DNA of 64,000 nucleotides, taken from positions 42,823 through 106,822 of the forward strand of contig BEHD01000006.1 of the NCBI GenBank assembly GCA_002898355.1. The letters run 5' to 3'. Source of the DNA: an archaeon HR01. Its GTDB lineage: Archaea > Thermoproteota > Nitrososphaeria_A > Caldarchaeales > Caldarchaeaceae. The stretch's first letter is position 1, and each line of letters starts with the position of its first letter. A model generated the notes under the pieces. It saw only the letters and a program-made list of their open reading frames with translations. It searched no databases and had not been told where the DNA came from. This document shows, piece by piece, positions 16,584 through 25,818 of this stretch. A program made the position numbers and the translations under genes.

Positions 16584-17021
16584 TCAACGCTTTTTAAGCC
16601 TGAACTCTGCTAGACGGGCGTAGGCTCTGTCGATGAAGTCATCAACCTCTCTGCTGTCCACACCCTTACCAGCAAGCATCCTCTTGATATGTGCCTCCAC
16701 AACCCTGTAGCTCTTGTATCGCTCGTTGAGGCTATGCCACTTGACGCCCTTCAAAGCATCCCCAAGCCTAGCCTCGTAGGGTAGGGCCTCCTTAACCATC
16801 AGGAAGGCCAGTATCGGATAGCCTATGTAGTTCCTGTAGGTGGTGCCGTTGTCGTCGGAGTCGGCCAATCCAGCATCCAAGTCCACGTAAACCCTGTAAA
16901 ACCTCTCACCCTCGGAGGCCCTCACGACAGCCTCCTTATCCGATATGACCTGGACACGTCCATCGGCCACACTGCCCAAAGCCTCCAAAAACTTAATCCT
17001 AGGCGGTGGGGAGAGCTCCAC
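16584..17021 (-). CDS. Conserved-looking protein of unknown function
   Basis: About 145 residues from GTG 17021, chosen because a TATA box lies 26 nt upstream; the frame extends further but that part overlaps the divergent promoter region. The middle reads RFYRVYVDLDAG...GTTYRNYIGYPILAFLMV, followed by charged helices to the C terminus. No signal peptide or catalytic motif is recognised. It is divergent from the SufB/D gene and convergent with the propeller gene, alone in its transcription unit. Confidence 0.6.
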   Translation of the reverse strand: MELSPPPRIKFLEALGSVADGRVQVISDKEAVVRASEGERFYRVYVDLDAGLADSDDNGTTYRNYIGYPILAFLMVKEALPYEARLGDALKGVKWHSLNERYKSYRVVEAHIKRMLAGKGVDSREVDDFIDRAYARLAEFRLKKR

Positions 17022-17042
17022 AGGTGTGGGAGGGGCAGGCCC

Positions 17043-17052
17043 ATATTTAAAT
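17043..17052 (-). promoter_or_regulatory. TATA box of the 16584-17021 gene
   Basis: ATTTAAATAT on the minus strand is centred about 26 nt upstream of GTG 17021 and sets that start. Confidence 0.55.
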
Positions 17053-17093
17053 CGGCCTATGCAGCCGACATCGGATGGTTGAGGATGGGATAT

Positions 17094-17102
17094 CTTAAAT
17101 AA
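17094..17102 (+). promoter_or_regulatory. TATA box of the SufB/D gene
   Basis: CTTAAATAA predicts a start near 17124, giving an 11-nt leader before TTG 17135. A GAGGT element at 17122-17126 overlaps the predicted start site and could serve as ribosome-binding site. Confidence 0.45.
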
Positions 17103-17134
17103 TGTGGATGCATCTCCGGAAGAGGTAGTCCAAC

Positions 17135-18496
17135 TTGAGAGAGGTTGTGGAGTCTGGAGGAAGGGTTGAAAACGAGCCTTCATGGCTGACTAGGCTCAGA
17201 GCTAGGTATATGGAGTATTATAGGGCGTTGCCTGTGGAAGTCTCCCAGCTCTATGTACGGCATTACGAGGCTCCGGAGCTTAGCGAGCAGTCCCTCGGCG
17301 AGATGCTGGAACGTGAGAGTGGTGGGAAAATACCTGAGGCCTTCAGATACGTGGTTGACAACATCGAACAGCCCTCAGTGATATTTGTAAACGGTAAGCT
17401 CTCCCACCTATGCCTACCCGAGAGGCTGGCTAGACAGGGTGTGGAGATCTCACCCATACCAGAAGCCTTCAAAACCCATGAAGAGTTTTTCCGGGAGCAT
17501 TATAGCCAGAGGCTTCAGTCACATGTTCTGGACAAGTTCTCATCCCTCAACAACGCCCTCTTCTCCACGGGGATATTCATACGTGTGGCCGACAACCTAG
17601 AAGTCGACACACCCATCAGGATTCTCTGGATTCTGGACGGTGACCACATCGCATCGATAGGCCAGACATTCATCCTTACAGGGAGTAACTCATCGGTCTC
17701 AGTTATAGAGGAGGCACATGGAGAAGGTGATGGGCCTGGATTGCTCAGCCATCTGGTGGAGATAGTTCAGGGTAGTGGGGGGCGTCTCAGACATTCGACC
17801 CTGCAGAACCTTCCACCCAGCAAATACTTTCTAGACAACAGGGTTTTGAATGCTGGCACGGACAGCGACACGAACATTGTGGGGGCCCTTCTAGGCTCGA
17901 AGATCTCCAAGTCGAGGGTGGATAACATACTCTCCGGTAACGGCTCTAGGGTGAATGACTTGGAAATAGTTTTCGGAGACGGTGAGCAGAGGATAGATCT
18001 CACATCAAACCTTCATCACATAGGGTATGGGACGCAGGGCAGAGTGTTGGCCAAGGGTGTGGCTAAGGATAGCAGCAAGACCCTCTTCAAGGGTGTGATA
18101 ACCATAGGCTCCAAAGCCAAAAACACCAGCGCCTACCTGGCTGAGCATGCCATGATAATAAGCCCTGAGGCCAGAGCATACGCCATACCCTCACTGGAGA
18201 TTGAGACGGACGAGGTGAAGGCCACCCACTCAGCCAGCGTCAGCCAGATAGACCAGGAGCAGATATACTATCTGATGAGCCGTGGCATACCGGAGCCTGA
18301 GGCGAGGAAGATGATTACGATGGGGTTCTTCGAGCCTGTGGTCTCTATGATTGACTTGGATGTAGTGAGATGGGGTCTGAGAAGCCTCCTAGAGGGTAAG
18401 TGGGGCGGAGCCTTCGACGAGCTATTCGAGGAGGGCCATGTGACAGTCACGGAGCTCTTCGCCGGCCACTACAAATACCGATGGGGAAAACAGTGA
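17135..18496 (+). CDS. SufB/SufD-family Fe-S cluster assembly scaffold
   Basis: About 453 residues. The C-terminal half has the parallel beta-helix pattern of SufB/D: DSDTNIVGALLGSKISKSRVDN, GEQRIDLTSNLHHIGYGTQGRVLAKGV, AYLAEHAMIISPEARAYAIPSLEIETDEVKATHSAS. The closing motif is DQEQIYYLMSRGIPEPEARKMITMGF. In the SUF pathway SufB and SufD partner the ATPase SufC; neither SufC nor a second SufB/D gene is adjacent. The N terminus lacks an obvious SufB cysteine motif, so SufD is somewhat more likely, but I leave the subtype open. A Nudix gene follows after one base. Confidence 0.88.
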   Translation: MREVVESGGRVENEPSWLTRLRARYMEYYRALPVEVSQLYVRHYEAPELSEQSLGEMLERESGGKIPEAFRYVVDNIEQPSVIFVNGKLSHLCLPERLARQGVEISPIPEAFKTHEEFFREHYSQRLQSHVLDKFSSLNNALFSTGIFIRVADNLEVDTPIRILWILDGDHIASIGQTFILTGSNSSVSVIEEAHGEGDGPGLLSHLVEIVQGSGGRLRHSTLQNLPPSKYFLDNRVLNAGTDSDTNIVGALLGSKISKSRVDNILSGNGSRVNDLEIVFGDGEQRIDLTSNLHHIGYGTQGRVLAKGVAKDSSKTLFKGVITIGSKAKNTSAYLAEHAMIISPEARAYAIPSLEIETDEVKATHSASVSQIDQEQIYYLMSRGIPEPEARKMITMGFFEPVVSMIDLDVVRWGLRSLLEGKWGGAFDELFEEGHVTVTELFAGHYKYRWGKQ

Positions 18497-18497
18497 C

Positions 18498-19049
18498 GTG
18501 AAGGTCATCCTAGAAAAGCTTAGGTCTCTGGGTATGGCTGGAGACGGCGAGCCGGCATCAGCGGCAGTAATCCTCGTCATCAACCCCTCGGAAAGCCCGG
18601 AGATTCTCTTTATCAAGCGGAGGATAAGCGAGCGTGACCCGTGGTCGGGCCAGGTGGCGTTGCCTGGGGGGAGGTATAGAAGCGAAGACGGAGAACTGTC
18701 AGAGACTATTCGGAGGGAGCTCTATGAGGAGGTTGGGCTGAGGCTCGGCGAGGATGTGGAGCTGGCCGGCTCCATCCAGCCCCTAACACCATCCAACGTC
18801 CCATCCCTAAAGGTTAGGCCCTATGTGGGAATCCTCCGTAGAGAGGCTGAGATAGTTGTAGGAGATGAGCTGGCGGGATATTTCTGGACACCCCTTAAAA
18901 ATCTCCGGAGAAGGGTTGGCCCCGTCTACGCCGGGGGCGGGAGATGGCTGAGAAACGTCTTCTACTATCAGGCGGGCTCCGAGGCTGTATGGGGGCTAAC
19001 CGCCAACATACTCAACAGACTGTTACTCCATCTCGAGCCCCTAGGATGA
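18498..19049 (+). CDS. Nudix hydrolase, CoA-pyrophosphatase-like
   Basis: 183 residues. The Nudix box is complete: LPGGRYRSEDGELSETIRRE followed by LYEEVGL, with the metal-binding REL-x-EE core. The segment ILFIKRRISERDPWSGQVALPGG is the pattern of the NudL/CoA-pyrophosphatase group, which hydrolyses CoA or other nucleoside diphosphate derivatives. GTG 18498 follows the upstream stop by one base, so it is probably co-transcribed with the SufB/D gene. Substrate not determinable here. Confidence 0.85.
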   Translation: MKVILEKLRSLGMAGDGEPASAAVILVINPSESPEILFIKRRISERDPWSGQVALPGGRYRSEDGELSETIRRELYEEVGLRLGEDVELAGSIQPLTPSNVPSLKVRPYVGILRREAEIVVGDELAGYFWTPLKNLRRRVGPVYAGGGRWLRNVFYYQAGSEAVWGLTANILNRLLLHLEPLG

Positions 19050-19147
19050 TTGAAGTCATCCCCACGTATTAATTTGATATCCCCGGGAGAACATCCCAAA
19101 AGCTCCGAGGAGCAACCTTTTTCCCCATCCAAGTCCTCCCCCATGCC

Positions 19148-19240
19148 ATGATGCGTCTAAGCCACAGAATGGCTGTTATAACGCTCATCACGCTGGACCT
19201 AACCCTTCTATATCTGATAATCTACTTCGGCTTTTTATAG
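19148..19240 (+). CDS. Possible 30-residue single-helix membrane peptide
   Basis: ATG ATG-started frame encoding a short basic N terminus (MMRLSHRM) and a hydrophobic helix (AVITLITLDLTLLYLIIYF). It fits in the 229-nt gap between the Nudix gene and glyA. No promoter or strong ribosome-binding site is evident and the end coincides with the TATA-like element before glyA. It could be a real small protein or chance. Confidence 0.25.
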   Translation: MMRLSHRMAVITLITLDLTLLYLIIYFGFL

Positions 19241-19278
19241 ACAAAGCCTAAAATCCCGCTAACCACGCCACTTACCAG

Positions 19279-20604
19279 ATGACAGAGCTGGAGAAGTTGG
19301 AGGCATACTCTAAGGTCCTCGCACTGCTGGAGGAGCATCACGAGTTCTTCAGCAAGTCCCTCCCACTTATAGCCAGTGAAAATGTCTGCAGCCCAGCCGT
19401 AAGGGAGGCTGTCGCCAGCGACTTCATGCATAGATATGCCGAGGGGTGGCCGGGTGAGAGGCTTTACGCCGGATGCCGATATATAGATGAGGTGGAGAAG
19501 ATTGCGATAGAGCTGGGGAGAGATGTCTTCAAAGCCGAGTTTGTGGATGTGCGGCCCATCTCAGGCGTAGTAGCAAATCTCGTGGCCTACTGCACCTTTG
19601 CGAGGCCGGGAGACATGATGATCGCCCTCGCAATCCCTCACGGAGGACACATAAGCCATGGTAAGGAGAAGTGGGGTGGGACGGCGGGTGTGGTGAGAGG
19701 GCTTGAAGTGGAGCGGTACGAGTTCAACGAGGAGGAGCATGAGATAGATGTAGACGCCACAGCCAGAAAGCTTAGAAGGCTCGAAGCCGATACCGGGAAA
19801 CGGCCCCGCCTCTTCATGCTGGGAGCCAGCGTCTTCCTATTCCCCCATCCCGTGAAAGAGGTCAGACGGCTTGCAGACGAATACGGCGCATACCTAGTCT
19901 ACGACGCCGCACATGTGGCCGGCTTGATTGCGGGCGGTAGGTTTCAGGACCCGCTCAGGGAGGGTGCCGACTGCATGACCATGAGTACCCATAAAACCCT
20001 GGCCGGCCCCCAGCACGGGATGGTGGTATCGTGGAGCAGGTATGCTGAGAGGCTGAAGCAGGTAGCCTTCCCAGGCCTGTTATCCAACCACCACCTCCAC
20101 CATGTGGCGGGTCTAGCAATAGCCCTTGCGGAGGCCAAAGCCTTCTACAGGGAGTACGCCGGAGCGATAATCCGGAATGCGAAGACCTTGGCGGAGGCCA
20201 TGCACGAACTCGGTATAGACGTCCTCTACGAGCATAGGGGATTCACAGAATCCCACACTATAGTCGCCGACGTCACCAAGTACATGGATGGGAGGACGGC
20301 GGAGGAGAAGCTAGAGAGGGCCGGAATAATAGTGAACCGTAACCTTATACCAAAAGACTATAGGCTGAAGACCGACCACAGAAAACCCAGCGGTATAAGG
20401 CTGGGGGTCCAGGAGCTGACGAGGCTGGGAATGAATGAGAGCGAGATGAAACATGTGGCTGAGCTGATTGCAGACGTAATAGTTAGGAACAGGGAGCCGG
20501 AGAAGGTAGCGAAGGATGTGGAGGATTTCAGGACGCAATATAGGAAGGTACACTACTGCTTTGAATCGGCTGTGGGCGCATATGACTATATAAGAATCCG
20601 CTAG
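19279..20604 (+). CDS. glyA: Serine hydroxymethyltransferase
   Basis: PLP enzyme interconverting serine and glycine with a C1-carrying pterin, 441 residues. Recognisable segments are LPLIASENVCSPAVREA, HRYAEGWPGERLYAGCRYID, the PLP aspartate/histidine in YDAAHVAGLIAGG, and the Schiff-base lysine in STHKTLAGPQHG. Archaeal enzymes of this type may use a modified pterin. The start is ATG 19279, about 17 nt after a predicted transcription start (TATA-like CTTTTTATAG at 19231-19240). It lies upstream of an ABC exporter that has its own promoter. Confidence 0.95.
   Translation: MTELEKLEAYSKVLALLEEHHEFFSKSLPLIASENVCSPAVREAVASDFMHRYAEGWPGERLYAGCRYIDEVEKIAIELGRDVFKAEFVDVRPISGVVANLVAYCTFARPGDMMIALAIPHGGHISHGKEKWGGTAGVVRGLEVERYEFNEEEHEIDVDATARKLRRLEADTGKRPRLFMLGASVFLFPHPVKEVRRLADEYGAYLVYDAAHVAGLIAGGRFQDPLREGADCMTMSTHKTLAGPQHGMVVSWSRYAERLKQVAFPGLLSNHHLHHVAGLAIALAEAKAFYREYAGAIIRNAKTLAEAMHELGIDVLYEHRGFTESHTIVADVTKYMDGRTAEEKLERAGIIVNRNLIPKDYRLKTDHRKPSGIRLGVQELTRLGMNESEMKHVAELIADVIVRNREPEKVAKDVEDFRTQYRKVHYCFESAVGAYDYIRIR
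20585..20594 (+). promoter_or_regulatory. TATA box of the ABC exporter operon
   Basis: ACTATATAAG at the very end of glyA predicts transcription from about 20616, five nucleotides before ATG 20621. Confidence 0.45.
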
Positions 20605-20620
20605 TACGGAGTAATCTGGA

Positions 20621-21337
20621 ATGGAGTATGTGGTGGAGATATACGGTTTAAGGAAGGTCTACAGGCTTAACGGTATTGAGACTAATGCACTCAACGGTAT
20701 AGACCTTAGGATAGGGCGTGGAGAGTTCCTATCAATAGTTGGCCCCAGCGGTAGCGGTAAGTCCACGTTCCTCAACATGTTGGGCGCCCTCGACAAGCCC
20801 ACAGAGGGTAAAATATTGATAGACGGCGTCGACATCTCCACTCTCTCAGACGATGAGCGGGCGGAACTACGTAACAAAAAGATAGGTTTCATTTTCCAAT
20901 CGTATAACCTCATCCAGAGGTTGGACGTCCTCAGAAACGTTGAGTTGCCGTTAATATTGAGGGGCGTTCCGGAGAATGAGAGGAGAAGGCTGGCGTTGGA
21001 GATGTTGGATGAGGTGGGTTTGAGGAACAAGTATAGGAACAAGCCTTCCCAGCTTAGCGGTGGCGAGCAGCAGAGGGTTGCTATAGCCAGGGCTCTAGTC
21101 ACAAACCCTAGCATAATACTCGCCGACGAGCCGACTGGAAACCTGGACTCCAAGACCGGCGATACAATAGTGGAGCTGCTGCAGAGCCTCAACCAGAAAG
21201 GAAGAACCATCATAGTCGTCACACATAACATGGAGGTGGCTAGGAGAACTGATAGAATCGTCTACCTGCGTGACGGCCGTATAGAGAGAATAGAAGAGCT
21301 TAAAGCTAGGAAGTCTGCGGGGGTTGTTATGGGATGA
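20621..21337 (+). CDS. ABC transporter ATP-binding protein, MacB/LolD type
   Basis: 238 residues with Walker A (GPSGSGKST), Q-loop IFQSYNL, signature [16 protein letters not shown], Walker [14 protein letters not shown] and switch VVTHN. The pattern is that of the MacB/LolD/FtsE family, which works with FtsX-like permeases to move or release substrates at the cell surface rather than import them. It overlaps the next gene by four bases (ATGA), and the permease is the third gene of the unit. Confidence 0.92.
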   Translation: MEYVVEIYGLRKVYRLNGIETNALNGIDLRIGRGEFLSIVGPSGSGKSTFLNMLGALDKPTEGKILIDGVDISTLSDDERAELRNKKIGFIFQSYNLIQRLDVLRNVELPLILRGVPENERRRLALEMLDEVGLRNKYRNKPSQLSGGEQQRVAIARALVTNPSIILADEPTGNLDSKTGDTIVELLQSLNQKGRTIIVVTHNMEVARRTDRIVYLRDGRIERIEELKARKSAGVVMG

Positions 21338-23280
21338 AAAAAGCTTTAATCGCAGTGATCTTCCTCGCCATCTCTCTACTCGTCATCCACCCTGTACATG
21401 GTGACATAATCGAGGTGACCAAGGTTGCGTGGGGGTCGCTAGACAAACCCACCACCGTAAGCCCTGGCGACTCCGATGTCAGCCTCTACATAGCCTTCAC
21501 AAACCTCGACAAAGATATCATATGCGCTGTCCAGGCCTGGCTCTCCGCCCCTCCAGCCTCATCCTTCCCCTTCACCAACTGGGATGGCAGCCCCTCAATA
21601 TACACAATACTTCTCAACCAGGTTAGGCTTGGCGAGTCAGCTGTCCTCAAATTTGATGTGGATGTCTCGCCTGATGCCAAGCCTGGAGTATATACGGCTG
21701 ACCTTAGGGTGTCCTACAGGGATTGCACAGACTCGGAGCTGCCGGTAACAACCTTGTCGAGACAGGTTAGGTTGACGGTCTCCGAGCCCCAGTCTCCTGT
21801 TTTTCTTAGGGCGGGCTGGTATCAAAACGGTGTCGAGGTGCCTGTGGGGCCCGGCTCAGGTGTTGCGGAGCTTGTGGTCTGGTTTGAAGTACCCAAAGAC
21901 CTCACCGTTTCTAACGTGGTGGCGGAGCTCATGACAGACTTCAACGAACGTATCGCCACATCGAGTTTTATAGGAACAGTCTCTGAGGGCGGCAGCTTCT
22001 CCCTCAGCTTCCCAGTAGACCTCTCAGCTGGGCCCTCTCTAGGACGCCACGAATTCTCCATCAACCTAAGCTACCGGAATCAATGGCTTACACCCAGATA
22101 CTCATCCTATGTGGTTGGGGTGGATATTGTCGGGAGGGAGGACCTGAACGTGGAGCAGGATGAAGCAGTTGTTGGCAGGGGCTCCCATGGAGAATTATCC
22201 TTCCGAATATCCAACGAGGGTACGGCTGCTGCTAGCAAGCTGGAGCTACTCCTCACATCCCAATCCCCATCCCTGAAGGTTTTGAAGAATTTCTTCGAGC
22301 TTACAGGCTTGGCCGCCGGCCAGTCCACATCCTTCAAACTCCCCATATATGTCGAGTCCACAGCCTCGTCCGGCCCAGCCCTGATTACATTATCCATGAC
22401 ATATCAGGATGTTTTAGGCAGGGAGAGGAGAAAGGATTTCCAGCTGGTTGTTGAAATACCTGAGGAGGTGAGGCCAGGGTTCGTGGTGAGGCTTGAAAGA
22501 CAGATATTCAACGCTTCGAGGATGGTGGATGTCGGCGTAGAGTTCATCAACTCAAACCCCTACACCGTGTCGGATGTTAGGATGTCTCTAAGCTCAGCTG
22601 GGACACCCATCACCCTCATCTCTGGTGAGCCAACGGTCTACGTGAAATCTATGAACCCCAACACCGCTCAAAAAGTCAGATATGTTCTGGCGATTCCGCC
22701 GTCAGCCGCAGACTCAACCTTCAACCTGAAAGCCACCATAGAATACAGGGACTCCGCAGGCCAGAGCAGGGTTGAAACATACGAGCTACCTGTCGTGGTC
22801 AGGGGAGATATAGAAATTATGTTGAGAAACCTCAGAGTATCACCTCTGATAGCGAGTCCGGGTGAGAGTATCGACGTCGTGGGCGATTTGGTGAACTCTG
22901 GCACCTCGCTGGCACGTGCAGTCACGGTGGAGCTGGCTGGTGGGCCACCGTTCAAGGAGACGGTGGATTCGTCATCCTTCGTCGGGCTTATCAACCCCTC
23001 GCAGGTCTCATCCTTCAACCTTGCCTTCCAGATAGATGACACAGCCCGGCCGGGAACCTACACAGCCACTATAAAAGTCACCTACAGAAACGGATTCGGC
23101 GAAGGCTTCACCCTGACAAGAGATCTAGAGTACAGGGTTGAGGCCTCACAGACATCCACAGCTACAGGAAGCACTCCGACTTCGAATACGCCGGTGACAC
23201 CAACACTTCTGCTGGCTGTGGTGGCGGTTGTATCGGTCCTGGCCGGATTCTTGGCTGGGAGAGCGGTGAGGAAGAGGTGA
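21334..23280 (+). CDS. Extracellular multi-Ig-like (CARDB/NEW3-type) protein with C-terminal anchor
   Basis: 648 residues: signal peptide (about residues 1-23), then at least four repeats of beta-sandwich type marked by V-S-P-G-D/E-S, recurring AxPGxYTxxxxVTYR motifs (KPGVYTADLRVSYRDC, RPGTYTATIKVTYRNG) and NxGxAxAxxV patterns. A Ser/Thr-rich stalk and a C-terminal helix (LLLAVVAVVSVLAGFLAG) ending in basic residues anchor it in the membrane. Such CARDB/NEW3-like domains are common in archaeal surface proteins. Four-base overlaps with both the ATPase and permease genes suggest it is a dedicated extracellular part of the transporter. Confidence 0.8.
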   Translation: MKKALIAVIFLAISLLVIHPVHGDIIEVTKVAWGSLDKPTTVSPGDSDVSLYIAFTNLDKDIICAVQAWLSAPPASSFPFTNWDGSPSIYTILLNQVRLGESAVLKFDVDVSPDAKPGVYTADLRVSYRDCTDSELPVTTLSRQVRLTVSEPQSPVFLRAGWYQNGVEVPVGPGSGVAELVVWFEVPKDLTVSNVVAELMTDFNERIATSSFIGTVSEGGSFSLSFPVDLSAGPSLGRHEFSINLSYRNQWLTPRYSSYVVGVDIVGREDLNVEQDEAVVGRGSHGELSFRISNEGTAAASKLELLLTSQSPSLKVLKNFFELTGLAAGQSTSFKLPIYVESTASSGPALITLSMTYQDVLGRERRKDFQLVVEIPEEVRPGFVVRLERQIFNASRMVDVGVEFINSNPYTVSDVRMSLSSAGTPITLISGEPTVYVKSMNPNTAQKVRYVLAIPPSAADSTFNLKATIEYRDSAGQSRVETYELPVVVRGDIEIMLRNLRVSPLIASPGESIDVVGDLVNSGTSLARAVTVELAGGPPFKETVDSSSFVGLINPSQVSSFNLAFQIDDTARPGTYTATIKVTYRNGFGEGFTLTRDLEYRVEASQTSTATGSTPTSNTPVTPTLLLAVVAVVSVLAGFLAGRAVRKR

Positions 23281-24530
23281 AGCCGGTAGATATCGTCAGG
23301 CTTGCCTGGAGCGCCCTCAAAGATAGAAGGCTACGATCTACGCTGACGATTTTGGGGATAGTTATCGGCCCAGCACTTATAACAGCACTCAACGCCTCCA
23401 CCGCCGGGCTGAGCGACTCTATAACATCAAGGCTGCAGACCCTTGGAGCCGACAGCATACTCGTGCAGAGAGTGGGAGACTTCAGCTTCGACGAGAAAGT
23501 TGTGAGGAAGATAGAGACGATAGAGGGTGTGAAGGAGGTTTACCCATTCCTTCTAATAGCCTCCGGTGAAGTCAGGTCCCGTGGAAAAAGCTTCGCCATG
23601 GACCCCACAGGAACATACACCGTCCTAGCCATCGATATGAAGAACTTGGGTAAGCTGTTTCCTAATATAAAGCTGGTGGAGGGATATGCGCTGGGTGGTT
23701 TAAGCTCTGCGGTAGTGGGCTACAGCGTCTGGAACCCCACCGACCCAGACCTTCCAAGCATAGATGTTGGGACGCTGGTCACCGTGAAAGCGAACAACCC
23801 CAACGGTGAAAACACGGCCAAGACCTACTCAGTTACGGGAAAGCTTGATAAGTACGGTCAGGCCCTATTCGTCAACCCCGACAATCAAATCTTCATATCC
23901 CTTGAGGCGGGCCTACAGCTCACCAACAGGCGGAGCTACAGCGGCGCCTTCGTAAAAATCGTGGATGTAAGCTACAGCGACCAAGTAGTAACAATGATAC
24001 AAGACCTTTTAGGGGCCGATGTCAGAGTGTTCTCGGTCAGCGCTATAACCGCCACGGTTCAGCAGATAGTAGGCACCATCAACCTATTCATATCCTCTGT
24101 AGCTATGATGAGCGTTATAGTGGCCTTCCTAGGGATTATGACGACGATGTTCACGGCTGTCACAGAGAGGGTGAGGGAGATAGGGCTTGTAAAGGCTCTA
24201 GGCTTCAAGACCAGAGATGTTCTTCTCTCCTTCCTAACTGAGGCCCTTATAATAGGGTTTTTGGGGGGTGTTATAGGAGTGATAGTTGGAGCCATCAGCT
24301 CATTTGGGTTAACAACCCTCTTCTCAGCACCCTCAGGCCCTACGAGGCCAGGGTCCTTCCCAACCGGGTTCGGAGGAGGATCTCAATCCATAGCCATAGT
24401 ACCGAGGATAACACCCGAGCTAATTCTGACAGGCATCTTCCTAGCTCTGATAGTGGGAGCCCTAGCCGGGCTGATACCTGCGTACCGGGCTGCCAAGCTT
24501 GAACCCATAGAGGCTTTGAGAAGGGAGTAG
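23277..24530 (+). CDS. ABC transporter permease, MacB/FtsX family
   Basis: 417 residues. A cytoplasmic start and first helix (RLRSTLTILGIVIGPALITAL) are followed by a large extracellular MacB-PCD-type domain (about residues 45-250). Three helices form the FtsX domain, with the conserved MTTMFTAVTERVREIGLVKALGFKTRDVLLSFL loop and the terminal PAYRAAKLEPIEALRRE. GTG 23277 overlaps the preceding stop. This completes a three-gene transporter whose substrate is unknown. Confidence 0.9.
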   Translation: MKPVDIVRLAWSALKDRRLRSTLTILGIVIGPALITALNASTAGLSDSITSRLQTLGADSILVQRVGDFSFDEKVVRKIETIEGVKEVYPFLLIASGEVRSRGKSFAMDPTGTYTVLAIDMKNLGKLFPNIKLVEGYALGGLSSAVVGYSVWNPTDPDLPSIDVGTLVTVKANNPNGENTAKTYSVTGKLDKYGQALFVNPDNQIFISLEAGLQLTNRRSYSGAFVKIVDVSYSDQVVTMIQDLLGADVRVFSVSAITATVQQIVGTINLFISSVAMMSVIVAFLGIMTTMFTAVTERVREIGLVKALGFKTRDVLLSFLTEALIIGFLGGVIGVIVGAISSFGLTTLFSAPSGPTRPGSFPTGFGGGSQSIAIVPRITPELILTGIFLALIVGALAGLIPAYRAAKLEPIEALRRE

Positions 24531-24531
24531 C

Positions 24532-25818
24532 ATGCTGAACATCAGGAAGATGAGGCAGGACCCAGACTTTTTCAGGCGGGGCCTGTCCAGGAGAGGGCTG
24601 TCCCCATCCCTGGTGGACCGATGTCTCGAACTTGACGCCGAGAGACGGAGATATCTCACCAGAGTGCAGGAGTTACGGCATAGACGAAATGTGATATCGC
24701 AGGAGCTGGCAGCGGCCAAGAAGTCTGGAAAGGATGTCTCCAGCATGCTCGCTGAGATGAAGACCCTGGCTGATGAGCTGGAAACACTTGAGAGAAGGCT
24801 TGACGAAGTCTCCGAAGAACTTCATAAGACACTCTTCAACCTCCCCAACATACCCCATGACTCCGTGCCAGACGGAAGAAGCGAAGAAGACAACGTCGTT
24901 GTGAGGAGCTGGGGCAACCCAAGAACAGACGAGGAGGGGATAATGGATCACGTGGATATATTGCAGAGGTTGGGGCTAGCTGACCTGGAGGCCGCCGCAA
25001 AGATAGCTGGGGCCAGGTTTTACATTTTAAAGGACGAGCTTGTCATACTCAACCTAGCTCTAATAAGGTTCGCCCTCGACATTCTCAGCCGAAAAGGATT
25101 CACACTGGTCCAGCCACCCTACATGATACAGAGAAGGATTATGGAGGGTGTGGTGGCTTTCCAGGACTTTCAGGATATGCTTTACAAGGTGGAGGGTGAG
25201 GACCTCTACCTGATTGGTACTGCGGAGCATCCTATCGCTGGGATACACGCCGACGAGGTCTTGGATGGTAGGCTCCTACCGCTCAGATATGCTGGTGTGA
25301 GCCCGTGTTTCAGGAGGGAGGCGGGGGCCCATGGAAAGGATACCAAGGGTATTTTCAGGGTGCACCAGTTTGAGAAGGTTGAGCAGTTCGTGTTCTGCAA
25401 GCCTAGCCAGTCATGGGCCGAACATGAGGCGTTGATAAGAAATGCTGAGGAGATATACCAGGCTCTTGGGCTGCCATACCGTGTGGTCAATATATGCATG
25501 GGGGAGCTGGGCCCTATAGCGGCTAAGAAGTATGATCTGGAGGTCTGGATGCCGGCCCAGAAAAAATATCGTGAGCTCGTCTCCTGCAGTAACTGTACCG
25601 ATTACCAGGCTAACAGGTTGGGCATACGGTATCGGGAGGAACCCCATGTGGAGGAGACAGAGTACGTCCACACACTGAACAGCACGGCCATAGCGACGGA
25701 GAGAACCATAGTTGCCATATTGGAGAACTACCAGAGACGTGACGGCTCAGTAGATATACCGGAGGTCCTGCACCCGTATACGAATGGGGTAACCCGTCTA
25801 AAGCCTAGAAACCAATAA
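24532..25818 (+). CDS. serS: Seryl-tRNA synthetase
   Basis: 428-residue class II synthetase that charges tRNA-Ser. The N-terminal long coiled-coil arm (about residues 25-110) is followed by the catalytic domain. Motif 2 (SPCFRREAGAHGKDTKGIFR followed by HQFEKVE) and motif 3 (TALNS-type LNSTAIATERTIVAILE) are intact, and GTAEHPIAG is conserved. It is of the common bacterial/archaeal type, not the rare methanogen type. Length is normal. ATG 24532 follows the permease stop by one base. Its 3' end overlaps the convergent NAD(P)HX-repair gene by 14 nt. Confidence 0.96.
   Translation: MLNIRKMRQDPDFFRRGLSRRGLSPSLVDRCLELDAERRRYLTRVQELRHRRNVISQELAAAKKSGKDVSSMLAEMKTLADELETLERRLDEVSEELHKTLFNLPNIPHDSVPDGRSEEDNVVVRSWGNPRTDEEGIMDHVDILQRLGLADLEAAAKIAGARFYILKDELVILNLALIRFALDILSRKGFTLVQPPYMIQRRIMEGVVAFQDFQDMLYKVEGEDLYLIGTAEHPIAGIHADEVLDGRLLPLRYAGVSPCFRREAGAHGKDTKGIFRVHQFEKVEQFVFCKPSQSWAEHEALIRNAEEIYQALGLPYRVVNICMGELGPIAAKKYDLEVWMPAQKKYRELVSCSNCTDYQANRLGIRYREEPHVEETEYVHTLNSTAIATERTIVAILENYQRRDGSVDIPEVLHPYTNGVTRLKPRNQ

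Noticed and set aside
16453..16623. 56-codon plus-strand frame between the propeller gene and the 16584-17021 gene
   Set aside because: It overlaps the 3' end of the minus-strand gene and shows no motif; more likely a chance frame in a short convergent gap.
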